Source: Edaphochlamys debaryana (lineage: Eukaryota > Chlorophyta > Chlorophyceae > Chlamydomonadales). Taken from it: a stretch of DNA of 64,000 bases. Below the pieces are notes generated by a model, which was not told where the DNA came from, did not search any database, and saw only the letters and a list, made by a program, of their open reading frames with translations. The translations under genes and the position numbers were made by a program. The stretch's first letter is position 1. Each line of letters opens with the position of its first letter. The stretch spans positions 310,001-374,000 of the forward strand of contig JAEHOE010000123.1 of the NCBI GenBank assembly GCA_016858145.1. The letters are read 5' to 3'. Positions 11,401 through 23,200 of the stretch are shown piece after piece.

Positions 11401-14400
11401 TTCGTTCACAGCGTCCTGTGTTTCAATAATCATGCACCCCACTTGATCTTGCAGGGTCCGTCTCGAGCAGCGCGTTCATCTCTCTGGCTCGGCAGTACTG
11501 CCTGGACCTGTTTTGGAAGAAGTACGGCGGTGACTGGGATGCCACTCTGGCGCGCTGGAGCAGCGGGCTAGGCGTGCCCCCAGATGACAGCAATGCCTGG
11601 TGAGCCCGGGGGCAGATAAAGAAGCCTGGGCAGGGATAGATCTATAGTTCATGATGGGATTCAATGATGCGGGATTCATGCATGCGGCCTGTCCGCCCCT
11701 TTCCACTCACCCAGGGCCGACTCCTGCCCCAACGGTGCTGGGTACGACGAGCTGGGCAACTACATGACGTACAACACCGACGTCTGCTATGCCGCTCTGG
11801 GGCACTTCACGGAGGGGCAGGTGGGCAATTCCATGCAGTTTTTGAGGGTTGCGTGGGTGGTGATACGGCTCAAGCTGGAATTGGGCCCTGGAGTCGTCGC
11901 TGGGAAGTAGTGGGACAGTGCAGGGTGTCATGAATTTTGCCATTTAGCACCCCGGGGTGCCCCCCGCCCAACTTTGCCACCCAACTCCATCCAAGGGTTC
12001 CAAGTTAGTGCCGAGTGTGGTTTCCACTTGACAACGCCCCCGCAGGCACGCGCCGCTCACTACATTACGGCCTACATCAATCCTGTCATGTATACGTGGG
12101 GCCAGTACTACGCTGCAAACCCGCCAACGGCAGCCCCGCAACCTCCGGCGGTGCTGGACTCACCATCCGCTGTCTTCAACGCGAGCTGCAGGGTGAGTAC
12201 GCTCCTTCAGCTATGGATGGAGACAGCCAGCACCCAGACATTCGTTTGCAAAATAATTCCAAGCTAGCTCCGCTTACAGTTGTCCGTACTATTGTCCCTT
12301 GCAAAACCGGCAGGTTGCATATGGTGACCCAGCGTGTGCGTGTAAGAGCACCTGGTTCTACGGATCCAGTGTCACAAAGTTTGAGTACTGTCAGATTGTG
12401 CCCCGGATAGCGAATGACAGCCGATTGTTGTAAGTACTGGGTTCGCCAGAAGGGTGCACTCACAATAAATATATCTCTGAGCCCCCACTTGCTGTGTAAA
12501 CATCCCTGAGCGCGGGCGGTCAGAGCCCGCTGGCTGGCCCTCATCATCAGCGGGGCGGGCTTGCTCGTGTATGGACGTTTGAGATGCTAATCACGCTCTG
12601 GCCCCTCTCTTCACTCCATGCATCAATTCCTGCTGTGCAGCTGCGAAATACAGAACCGGACACTCTGCCGACCATGCGATAGCTTGGAGCCCGGTAGTGA
12701 CTGTATTGGAGTATGCAGTGGGGAAGCGCAGCAGTGTGGTGTGCCCCCTGCTCCTGGCTCGGGCATGCCGCCCCCACCGCCACCGCGTCCCCCACCCGCC
12801 CCACCTGCACCGCCACCACCGCCGCCTGAAGATTACCCCAACGAGTGCAAGGTGGGTACGCCAACAAAGCTCACAGCATCAACAAATAGGCATAATAAAT
12901 GGATTGCTTGCTTGGGTGACCGTCGTTTATTGTCCTACTTGAATCGGCTTAAAGGCTCACGTGATCGTAGCCTGACTTCAATTCGTCTGCCTCGCTCCCT
13001 GTCTGTTCTCGCGCAGTGGTCAAAGAACAATTGCCCATGCAGAGCTTACTGGACATATCCTGGCGTTCCAGGTGTCCATAGCTACTGCGCCAACCCTGAT
13101 AGCGATCCCGAAGGGCTGTGGTGAGCCGGCGCGCGGATGGCACGTGCTGTATGATTGTTTGCTAGATTACGCTAGCAAGGGGCGTCAAGCCCTAAACTGT
13201 GGGGCTCATCAAAGGGCGTAGGGTCATAGCTGGTGGTAATTGATCACTTGAGATGCCACATTATATATATCGCACTGATGATGCAATGCTGCGTGCCTTC
13301 TGTCCTCCCTACCTGCAGGTGCATGGTTGAGCCTAGCTGCGCAGTCAGTAACGTTACGGCTGCGTACCTTTACTGCTCTGATGAGCTTACGCTTGCGCGC
13401 TGCGGAACAGGTGCGTCAGGTTGCTAGTCGGTTGTTGCTATGTAAATAGGTGGTTAGGTCAATGTCATGGGAGGGCAACATGGGCAAGTTCAGCTACCAA
13501 GCACTAGTTCTTTCTACTGGATTGCACATAATTGCGATCGAGTTACTTAATCTTCCCCCACGCACATGCTTCTTAGCTTCTGTTTCCTGACACAGGTGAC
13601 CTGCCTCCTCCCACCCCTCCCGGAACACGCCGTCCGCCCAGCCCGCCACCGAGGATATCAGGTGCGTGGCATCTGCATGTGGTTTGCCAGCTCAAAGTCA
13701 GCGCGCCGGCGGCCAGGACAGGCCGTGCTTGAGATCCAGGGCGAGCGAGGATAGATGGGCGGCAATCAAAACAGGGCGGTTGCAGCGGTCCACCAAGCAA
13801 TCAAGAGCGCACTCACATGCTTGCAACGTGCGCGCGCGGGCTGTTGGGATTGGGGCTTCTTCTTCTGCTGCGACTAATTCAACGGCCATACCTCCTATGA
13901 ATAATGACCCTCTCCAACCCCCAACAGCGCCCGTCACCAACCTTACGGGCACAGTCGTCCTTGGCGCGTGCGGCAAGCCAGGGCTGGCTTCCCTCCTGCC
14001 GGTGCGCGCAGGGCCGTTCGTGTGGGCAGCAAGATGCATATGGCTGCGCTGCACGGCGTGCTGTAGCGCATGCACTAAGACGGGAGGTTTGGGGGCACCG
14101 CTGGGCATGAGACAGATGGGGAAGGGCCAAGAGCGCAGGCATTCAGCAAAGGGGCACCTCACGGTTAAGTCATGTCAGATCAACTGACAGCAGCAACCTC
14201 TGCACCCATCTATCCAGTTCGAGCTGACGAGGGAGCTGGCCCGAGTCTTTGGGGTGAGTGCGGATGAAGGCAGGATCCGCAAGAATGGTTCCCCTAGTCG
14301 GCTTGGCTCGGAGTTACAGATCAGGAGTGATAAGTGTCGATCAATTGGCTAGCTGGATGCGTTCCTGGGTACAACATGACAGCAGGGGCCAGGGGCGTAC

Positions 14401-15336
14401 GTAGCAGGCGCCCTCCCCGCCAGCACACACACTCACATACAACTTCCTCTCATCATAAGTTGCGCAGGTCTCGGCCGCCAGTGTCCGAGTCTCTGGCACG
14501 TCCATCAACTGCGGGAATGTAGTGAACGGCCAGTCCGTGAGCTCCGTTTCGCTGAACTATTGGGTTGTGCTTCCTGGGACCAGTGACACACAGGTGAGCT
14601 TGCGGCGCAGAGTGTATGGCACGTAACTGCGTAAAGCCCCAGGCCAACTGCTCACGTATGCATCACCCGCTTGTGATGGCGGCGTTTGCTCCAAGCATGC
14701 ATGCATGCATGTATGTCCTTGAGCGTTATTCTTACCCTTGCCAGGCGGCGGCCGCGGTGGCATCTGGGCAGTCCCTGAGCAAGGCTCTAAGCAAGACGTT
14801 CACGGACCGCTGGGGTGAAGTACAAGCCTCCTCCATGACGGGGGCTGGCCCCCTTCAACGTGAGGCACTCCAAAGGGGGGAAGCATTGGACAGACTAATA
14901 ATCCCTGCGCAGCGCTTCAACCTGTTATGAACGAACCTAATCGACAATTTATGCCTGTCGTTGCTGTGGCCCAATTCAGTGCCCGCAGCCCCAACCGATG
15001 CATGCGCCGGAGGAAACTGCGGACCCAACCTCGGCAAGCCCAGCCCGGGCGACGCTGGCGGCAAAAGAGCACTGAGCGGCTTCCTGGTAGGTCTGGAGAG
15101 CGAGCACAATTGCAGATAAGGCATCATTTTCTGGACGTCCTACGGGCTGCTGGGCAGTACACCGACCGTCGCGTCCAGGCGGAAATAAACGGCCGGGGAA
15201 GGGTGTGGAGAGGGACACGCCCTGTGCGAAGTGCTCTGATGATGAACTGCTCGGCTCCTGCATGCTTGCCCGTCGTTCCCGTCAGGTCGCTATCGTCATG
15301 CTTGCCACCGCCATCATGGTGGGCACGCCGCTGTAA
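8404..15336 (+). CDS. Gene 2: surface pappalysin-like (M43-type) metalloprotease with hydrophobic C-terminal tail
   Basis: Twenty-three exons: 8404-8527, 8711-8878, 9102-9241, 9378-9899, 10105-10260, 10375-10499, 10606-10698, 10860-10998, 11219-11297, 11455-11599, 11715-11820, 12046-12192, 12314-12429, 12641-12851, 13017-13120, 13319-13410, 13596-13661, 13928-14001, 14218-14253, 14468-14593, 14745-14859, 14989-15086 and 15286-15336. The phases agree throughout, giving about 1,010 residues. Residues 1-25 form a signal peptide. HELFHFLGVQ (from about 480) plus H of HPFG gives HExxHxxGxxH. The DTP loop and Met-turn NYMTYN (about 579-584) follow. Two Cys modules (CACKSTW, CPCRAYW) flank a proline-rich hinge. 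A Leu/Val/Ser module and a 16-residue hydrophobic end (VAIVMLATAIMVGTPL) close the protein, resembling a GPI-anchor signal. The protein probably sits at the cell surface or in the matrix. The fold is clear; the substrate is unknown. Confidence 0.88.
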
Positions 15337-15974
15337 GGACTTCAAGCGCACGGTCACGGCTGCAGAACCGATTGAAACCCACGAGATAACCACATGGCGA
15401 GGGTGACATGCTTTGCGGCTGTAGCTGTGTATTAGTCCAGGGTGACAGAGTACGCGGGCAGGGACAAGCACTACAAGCACCAGCAGCAAGGAAGGGAAGC
15501 GGATTTAAGGGTGTGATGTTGCTAGCCTATCCTTAGGCATTTTTTGGAGATGAATGCCCGTATATATCAAAGCTTTTACATGAATCCAGTCCATACTCAA
15601 GTCCGTGTTTCATGCGGGGTGGACTGCTGGAGCTGGATGAAGCCAAGTGACTGTTGCGAACACTCCTCGTTTATGTGCTGGTGGCTCGTGATATACTGCG
15701 GTTGCATGAAGTGTTGGCTGGGAAGCAGAAACTAGCAATGCAAGCGATTCAACCTTCCAAGCAAGCAAGCCCGTCAAGCAAACCTCTGTCTCCTTGGCGT
15801 TTTAGCTATTTTAGCTCTCCGGGGGTCCAGGGGTTGAGGGGCATGGTAGGTGTCCGTAAATTTTGTTCCTGCCCCTGCCTCCCTGTCGAGTTGACCTCTG
15901 ATCCGGGCGGGCCAGGGGTCCGGAGGGGTCAAACGGAGGTTGCTTGCGACTTTGTCACTTGTTATCGAACCTTT
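15337..15974. other. 3' flank of gene 2, no further gene seen
   Basis: This is the 3' untranslated and intergenic part. The stop codon context CTGTAA itself forms a TGTAA. No clear separate TGTAA signal was found just downstream, and no coding exon is visible. Confidence 0.4.
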
Positions 15975-16686
15975 CGGCCCCTGCCTCCCGCCTTGCCCTT
16001 GCCCCCACCTCTGCCCGTAACTGCTGCAACCGCGTTTGCCGCGCGCGGCCGGCCCCTGACACTGCGCTGTGGACGGATACGTTTATTTGGCGCGCGGTCG
16101 GTCGAGACTGCAGGGTCTGGGTTCGGCTCAGCGCCTTTTATACTGCCGTATCGCAAATCCCCTGTCGAAGCCTGTCGAACTAGTCGAACAAACACCGACC
16201 ACAGCTAAAACCACAACCCCAGTCCCCGCATTGCCTCGAGGCACGACGGTGCCGTGTCATTGGCTATGCGTACTGTGTCATGTCACGCTGCTGGCCGCAC
16301 GTCAACAACGCAATGTAGGGGACTGGCTCCCCCACTCTATCTGCTCTATCCATCGAAGCATGATGCGTTGTTGACGTGCCGCCATCCAGCGCATCCAGCA
16401 GCTCGACATGACATACACAGCAGCACGCATAGCCAATGACAGGGCACCGTCGTCGAGGCCTGCGGGGACTGGGTTGGTGGTTGTGGTCGTGTGTGTGTTC
16501 GACTAGTTCGACATACAGGCTTCGACAGGGGAATTGCTGTACGGCAGTACAAAAGGCGCTGAGCCGAACAGTAGCTGCGGGCCCCAGACCCTGCAGTCTG
16601 GACCGTGCGCCAGAAGTATCCACAGTGTCAGGGCAGCAGCTGCGGGCAGAGGTGGGGGCAAGGGCAGGGCGGGAGGGGCCGGAAGG
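15975..16686. mobile_element. Foldback (large inverted-repeat) element
   Basis: The left arm (about 15975-16316) and right arm (about 16358-16686) are reverse complements with moderate divergence, around a spacer of about 40 bp. Paired blocks include CTGCCCG/CGGGCAG, the GCAGGGTCTGG block, CCCCTGTCGAAGCCTGT, GAACTAGTCGAACA, GACGGTGCCGTGTCATTGG and CACGTCAACAACGC near the loop. No ORF. Single-arm relatives lie at 6885-6975, 7375-7520 and 19370-19440, so it belongs to a dispersed non-autonomous family. Target-site duplications were not identified. Confidence 0.8.
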
Positions 16687-17029
16687 GCTGTGCGCTGTTC
16701 ATCTAGACGGTCCAGACTGAACTGTTCCCGCCCGCGCTTTGTCGCATATATGGTCGCTTCTCCAGTGAACGTCAGTGAGCGGGCCCCGGCGGTCGAGCGG
16801 AGAGCGGCGAGGCAGGGAGAGCGGGGGAACGGTGCGGCCATTCATCCTCACGCGACAGCTGTGCGCAGGAGTGTACAGAACTGGCTACCTGTATGGTACA
16901 CCAGTACCCTTACCCTCTGGTACACCAGTACCGGACCCCTACCACCACACTCACCACAGGAGTAGTAGTGCAGTGCCCCTGCAGTGCAGTGACCTGCCTT
17001 GCCGCCGGTCGTAACCAGTAGTGTTGCAT

Positions 17030-17625
17030 TCTTAGTGCGGAAGTAGTGCGGGGGAGTGAGGCCCTCCGAGGGCCTGGGAGTCCCGCACTTTTGGTGACGG
17101 AAAGAGCCATCAAGTGCGGAAGCTCCCGCACTTTTGTAGCAAATTTTAGTTACGAGTGCGGCCCGCGCCGGCACAATTTTGACCCTCCTGGCGGCTCAAG
17201 TGCCGGGGCCCCTCAACCCCTGGGGGGCCCACCGAACGGGCGCGGCCAGCAGGGCAGGCAGTCCCTGCCCACCCCCACCGTCCAGCCCGCATAACACGCA
17301 CTTGCAGCATGCACGCACTACGGGGTTGCTGCTTGATTAAAATACCCCCAGTTGCTCGCCTACATCAGCTCATGCGCTAGGGCGAGAGCCAGGCAGACTC
17401 ATCCGCTTGTAACAGGCCTTCAGAAGGCCGCGCCCTCCGCTACACTCCACCGCACTCTCCCGCACTTCTGTGCGGCAAGAGCCGGCCAAGTAGTGCAGCC
17501 GCAAGTTTTATTTGTGCCGCGCCGCCAAGGGCCACGAAGTGCGGCCCGCTTTCGCACTTTGGGGCTTGGACCTGAGGTCCGAGTGCGGGACCTCTCGCAC
17601 TTCGGCCCATGAAGATAGCAACGCT
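17030..17625. repeat. Cluster of short hairpins built on AGTGCGG / CCGCACTT
   Basis: At least six alternating copies of AGTGCGG and CCGCACTT/CGCACTTT occur at 17036-17160 and 17455-17605, with a GGCCCTCCGAGGGCC palindrome between two of them. The cluster ends at 17612 with GATAGCAACGCTG, nearly the terminal repeat of the hAT-like element at 18126. No coding potential was seen. Confidence 0.6.
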
Positions 17626-17948
17626 GGTCGTAACGCTGGCCTAGGCATGACTTGGACCCTTCGGCTATTCACCTCTGATCCTTGCGCCCCATGCAGCAGC
17701 CCCCTACTTCAGGCGTAGCCGCGCGGGGGTCAAAGCTTGTGGCCAGGGCGGCATGGCAAAAATCAGCCTCATGTCCTTGCGTCCTAAGCGGCTTACCCCT
17801 TGTCTGTTGGGCACTTGAGGTCGCCATCCACACCATTCAAGATGCCATGCCTTCTACATACAGTGTATGGGCCATGGGCCATATGGGCGAGGCCTGGCGC
17901 GGGGGGAGTTAGACGCTCGGGCTCTGGTAGCGGCGAGGAGCGACTCGC

Positions 17949-17969
17949 TCCTCCGGACTCGGAGTCCGG
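17949..17969. repeat. Perfect 10-bp-arm palindrome
   Basis: CTCCGGACTC, one spacer base, then GAGTCCGGAG. It could form a small hairpin. No adjacent gene is apparent. Confidence 0.7.
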
Positions 17970-18125
17970 AGGCGAGGCCACCGGTGACCCACCGGGGTTA
18001 TGGATCCCACGCGCTGCGAAGCCTCATATTCTTCAATCACAAGCCGCTCCGATCCCATGCCCTGCCTTTTGTCCCGTATCGCGTAGTCCCCACCTACCCC
18101 GGCGTGCACTCCTGAGGATTGGGGT

Positions 18126-19326
18126 CAGTGTTGCTATCTTCCGTGGCGAAGGTTTGGGAAATCCCAGAACTTTCCTGGCCGGCTGGGCAAGAATGTTACG
18201 TGGCGGACAGAACTTTCTCGCCGCTAGGGATCAATATGTTACGGCCAGAACACCTTCCTGCGGACCCCCAGAGAGTTTCGATGCGGCGGGGGTGGGGCCC
18301 TAGTCACACCTGCCCCTCCCGCCCCCCCTGCGCCCCGTCACCTCAGCTGCCCACCCCTGGCAGGCCCTCGCTTGGATGGACTCCTACACCCCGCATAGCA
18401 TCCCACACTGCCAAGTCACGGGCCCTGGGCCAGAACATTGGGGCCTTGCGGAGGCAAAGTGTTCCATGGCGGGCAGAACTTTTGCGTCATTTGGGGCGGA
18501 AATGTTACATTCTGCCCAGGGGGGGGGGGTACAAACAAAGTTGCCCGATATCATGCCCCAAAGTCCCCCGACCCCCCGGGACCGACGACCGACCGACCCG
18601 TACACTGTACGACACTGTCGTACAAGGCATGTACGTACTCCAATTCATGCCTTTCGCATTTTGCTGGACTGCGGACCGTGTGCTTTATCCATGGGCGCGC
18701 ACAGCACTCCCGGTGGCCCACGTTGGTCGGGTACCATCAACCATGCCACGGACCCCGACCCGTCAAATGACCAAAGGCTCGGCACCGAGGGGCGATATCA
18801 GGGCTTAAGTTTGCTAGTTCTGTGCGATCTGAGGCGCGGGAGTGGAAGGCGGGCTTCCGGGAGCACCTGGGAGACGCCTTTGGGTGGCCGCGTGTGTCCC
18901 GGGGCCCGGCATGCCGATATGTCCCACCGGTCCCGACTCCCTAACACCGCTGGAAGGGTACCAGTGACTTGCCAGCATAAGTTCTTGCCATACTGCATGC
19001 TCAGGGCGTGCGGGATGATGCTGGGCGGTGCTCTACGCCGCGGTGACAAAGTCCCGCCACACAGCCTCCCAAAGTCCCCCCACCCCCCCGGACCGACGAC
19101 CGACCGAGAACTTTGGGCCCCCAAAACTTTGCAACAAAACCTTCGTTTCTATTTCTGTAAGCGGATTTGGGATCCTCTCGGCAAGCTCTGTACAGACGAG
19201 GCATGATGTATGTCTGAGGAGGACCTACCCCCCCCCTGTTCTGCCAGAACTTTTCGGCCATAACGGCCGGAAATGTTCCAGCGTCCGTAACACTTCCGTA
19301 ACTTTGTAACGATGATAGCAACACTG
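18126..19326. mobile_element. Non-autonomous hAT-like DNA transposon (1,201 bp)
   Basis: Perfect 13-bp terminal inverted repeats: it starts CAGTGTTGCTATC and ends GATAGCAACACTG. The flanking 8 bp are identical, ATTGGGGT at 18118-18125 and 19327-19334. CAGTG...CACTG ends with an 8-bp duplication are the hallmark of hAT superfamily elements. There is no transposase ORF, so it needs an autonomous partner. Inside, a segment around GACCGACGACCGACCGA is repeated at about 18556-18598 and 19068-19110, and CAGAACTTT/GGAAATGTT fragments recur. Confidence 0.88.
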
Positions 19327-19369
19327 ATTGGGGTAGCCACCCGGTTTGCGTGTCCACCATGCTGGCTTC

Positions 19370-19440
19370 GGCAGCGCTGAGCCTCACAGTAGCCGCGGGC
19401 CCCAGACCCTGCAGTCTGGACCGCGCGCCAGAAGTATCCA
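19370..19440 (+). repeat. Fragment of the foldback-element arm
   Basis: The string CGCTGAGCC...GGGCCCCAGACCCTGC...CGCCAGAAGTATCCAC matches the right arm at about 16556-16625 in the same orientation. It ends abruptly. Confidence 0.75.
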
Positions 19441-20234
19441 CTGGACTGTGGCACAGTGCCACGCTGCCGGCAGCATGCAGACGTGTGAGCAGGGCGCAGC
19501 GTTACCAACAGCCATGGCAGCAAGCGCTGCAGCAATCATGCGCACTTTACTTATTTGTTTTTGGGCTGAGCCGCCGCCGTCAGGCTCTGCGGGCGGCGAA
19601 GCCCCCCGGGAACACCCCGTGGCGGCCTGGCGGTGACCCGTCGCGGGGCCGGGGCGGGTACGGAGGGGACTGGAGCCTGTGTGCGGTCGTCCTGCGTCAA
19701 GTGGAAAACCGCAGTCCCTCCCACGCTCCCATTGTTCCCTGCGCCACTGCGCCCACGTCCAACCAGACACGGCCGCTTGGCCCCTCGCATGCACCACAGT
19801 TCACATCTCTACTTTGTTCGCCCAATCTAGCGCCAGCGGGCGCTTGGGCGGCCCATAAACTCAACAGCTTCAACTTTAAACTTGGTACAACGCCCGGCAT
19901 GTCTACCGGAACCCGCCTACACCCGCGTGCGGGTGTTTAATCCCTTGGCGATAGATCCAGGGTTATTTTCTGTGACCAAGGAAAGGCGTCACCAAGCTCC
20001 CCACTTTTTGCTATGGGTGCTCTGCTCTGGCAGGACCCGCTCCTTCAATACCGTACTTGAACCAAGCAGCACGCAACCTTAGGGTCCGGCCCAGCCCCAG
20101 TCTCCATCCAGCTGGCGGCTGCTGCAGGCGCAAGCCTCCTACCCCAAACCCACCCTCGCTCAGCCCTGCATCTGGACACAACATGACTCTTCATTGCAAA
20201 CTTGCAACTCTCCGCAACACGTCATCAAGTTCAC

Positions 20235-23200
20235 TCACAGCGGCGGCAAGCCTCCGGGCGGACGTGCGTCCCTCGCAGGAGACGGCTCCAGCTCAGGCCC
20301 ATCCCGCACGGGCCCCGAACCGCCCGGTGTGCCCAGAGGCGGCAGTGGCCGCCTGCCGGGCGTCCCGCCGCCACCAATGGGTACAATGGGCGGGAGCGAG
20401 CCCGTACCCTGGGCCCCGCCCCACTGTGGCCGGGCCCCAGCAGGCCCGAGCGGGGCCAGCGGCCCCAGCCGCCCGCCCCTCGGGCCTACCAGATCTTGGG
20501 CCTCCAGCCCCGCGCCCACGCCAGGCGCGGCTGCCGCAGCGGGAGCAGCGCCCATGGGTGCAAAGGGGTCCGCTAGGGGCGCAGGCGGAGCCGCGGCACC
20601 CGAGTTGGACCCCGCCCGTAGACTGCGGCCGGAGGTGGAGGCGCGTGGCGCCGGCGTCAAGGCAGCCGTCAGCCCGCCGGCGACAGGCGGGACGGCCCCG
20701 CCGCCATCACTACTGCCGCGTGGCGACGGCCGCAGCGACCCCGCCGGCCGCGGCGGCGTCATGGCAGCCGTCGCTGCCGCCGCCGCCGCAGCGGCGGCTG
20801 GCGCCTCCGCCAGCGCCGGCGGCCACATGGCCTGGCCCGCCGCCGCCGGCGGCTCGGGCGCGATGCGGCCGCTGCCGACGCGGAACGGCCCCTGCCCGCC
20901 CGGCGGCGGAGCCGCCACCGCCACCGCCGCCGCCGCGCCCGCTGGCGGCGGCGCTGCGTCCCAGCCCGACTCGCGGTGGTGCTGCACGCGGGCGCTGCTG
21001 CGGCGCACCACGAAGAACACGGCCAGGCCGATGAGCACCAGCACCAGGAAGCCGCCCACAGCGATGAGCACGATCTGTCGGCGGGTGAGGTTGGACGAGG
21101 CAGGTCGTGTGCGGATATGGGTTGGGGAAGGCCGGCGGGCAGCGAGTCATGAGCCTCATGAGCCGGTTGCGACCGGAGGCGGGTCAATGTGCGCCCGCGC
21201 CGTCTCGGGGCTCTCACCTCCCTACTAGCCGCTACCCAGGGCGAACAAGACCCCCAATTTCTTTGGCGTAAGGACGCCTCACCCACAGTGGCGTGGCATA
21301 CTTATCATCAACCTCCTTCCTCCCAGGCCTCGCCCATGTGTCACGTCTCCAGCAAGGGGACTGCCCTGCTCTTTCCGGCGCTGACCTCCACTCGTGACCC
21401 TCCTCCCAAGGCCCACGCCTCCCATTCCTATATCCCTCCCCTCCTGCTTCCCACCTGCCAGGTCTCCAGTGGGGGATTGCTCCCAGAGTCGGGGCCGCAG
21501 GTGCGGGAACCGCCCGAGTTGCCGTCGCCCTCACAGACTGCGGCGCAGGGAGTGGTGAGAGGAGCGTTCAGGCTCAGAGCTTTGGATCCAGGAGAAGTTC
21601 GGACTCGAGTCCCCAGACCCACAGTGTCGCGGGATCAAGCAGGGACGCAACAGCGTGACAGGTGACCAAACAGCCGGCCGCAGATTACGCCTCGGACCGG
21701 AGTGGGTGCACGTGGGTCCGCCAAACCGATGTATGACTCACGCTCCGACGGCGCAACGACCACCACGCCCGCCTCGGTCGCGGCCGCGGGGGCGCCCCAG
21801 CGGGACTGGAAGGCAGTCGACAGGACGGACAGGTAGTTGGTGCCTGACGTGGCATCCTGTGCCGCATCCACCTGCACGGCATGAACGACAGTGGGATCAA
21901 CAGCGGATCAAATTCAAGTACGGAAGCCGAGAATGCATCGAGGGCAGGGGATGCCGTGCTTGTGCATACCTTACCGTCCCCCCGCCATAGCCGCGGGTGT
22001 GCCGTGGGCCCACCCACCTGCTTGGCGGTGGCGCCCACTGGGAAGGCCACACTGAAGTTGACGCGGACCTGAGGGAGTTACGAGAAACGGTGACAAAGTC
22101 AAGGGGGACACGGTCATGGGCAAAAAAGGGGTGTGGGGCCGGGTGGAGGTCGTGGCGTACTAAGCCGTCTGCGATGTGGCATCGGCATGTGGTGAATGCT
22201 CTGGTTGCATCAAAGTGGACTGAGGCGCTGCGTGCGGCGTGCTTCGCTGTGCGACCGCACCTGCAGCTGCCCCCCGGGGAGGCGGACGCACGAGGGCCGG
22301 TCTCGGGGCAGCAGCGCGGACGCGGGCACCTGCGTGGGCGGCAGACCACGACGGGAAACGGGCCACGGCTTACCTCACACACTTTCTCCTCATGTCCTCC
22401 CTGCAGCCCTTCCCAAGCTACCCTCACTGCTCCCCTCTTTTGCCTACAACCCCCCCTCATTGGTCCTTATCAATTTGACATCTCAGCATCTTCCCGCAAC
22501 CCGCAACAAACAACCTTTCACTGCACCCCTCCACCCTCACCTTGTACACGTTTGCCGCCAGCTCCACAAAGAGGTCCGCCAGCAGCAGGCTGGAGGCAAT
22601 GGTGGCGCCCGCGCAGTCGCTTACATTGACTGCGGCGGCCACATCCAGCAGCGCCGCCACACCACCTGGCGGAAGAGGAAAAGGGGGAGGGGAGAGCAGG
22701 GGCAGAGGTCGGAGCGCATGACGCAGGACACTGGCGGTTAGGAGGGGCGTTCAGAAGCAGAGGTCAAGGCGAATGTGCATGTAGGCGCTTGCAATGCCAA
22801 GCACGGTCGCCACGCACGCTGCCTGCGGGTGACCGCCCGGTGGGACTGCGGCCCTGCGGCTGCCGCGTGATGGCACCTCAACCCGACACGAAGCCGGACG
22901 CAGGGTCAGGGCCAGATGCCCGCCTTACCGCTGCAGCTGACCCCGAACGCCGTCTCCCGGTTGCAGCGCGCCCCGGCCACCGCCCAGCCGGCGGATGCGC
23001 ATTCGGCGATGGAGGCCGCGGAGGCGCCGCAGCTCAGGCCGTCCTGGCAGGACCGGAGGGTGGGGGGCGGTGAGGGATGGTTTTCATTTGACTTTCAGGG
23101 CCCAAGTCCAGCACTCTGGCCAGCACCCAGTCCACCACCAGGAAGAGCGTCGACACCCTGCGCTATGCCCCAAAATCCTCCGGCCTCACCAGGAAGAGCG

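Noticed and set aside
8404..15336. Assignment of the proteases to gametolysin family M11
   Set aside because: The zinc motif HExxHxxGxxH followed by a DTP loop, a Cys, and the NYMTY...C...FTxGQ block fits the M43 (pappalysin-like) order better than gametolysin.
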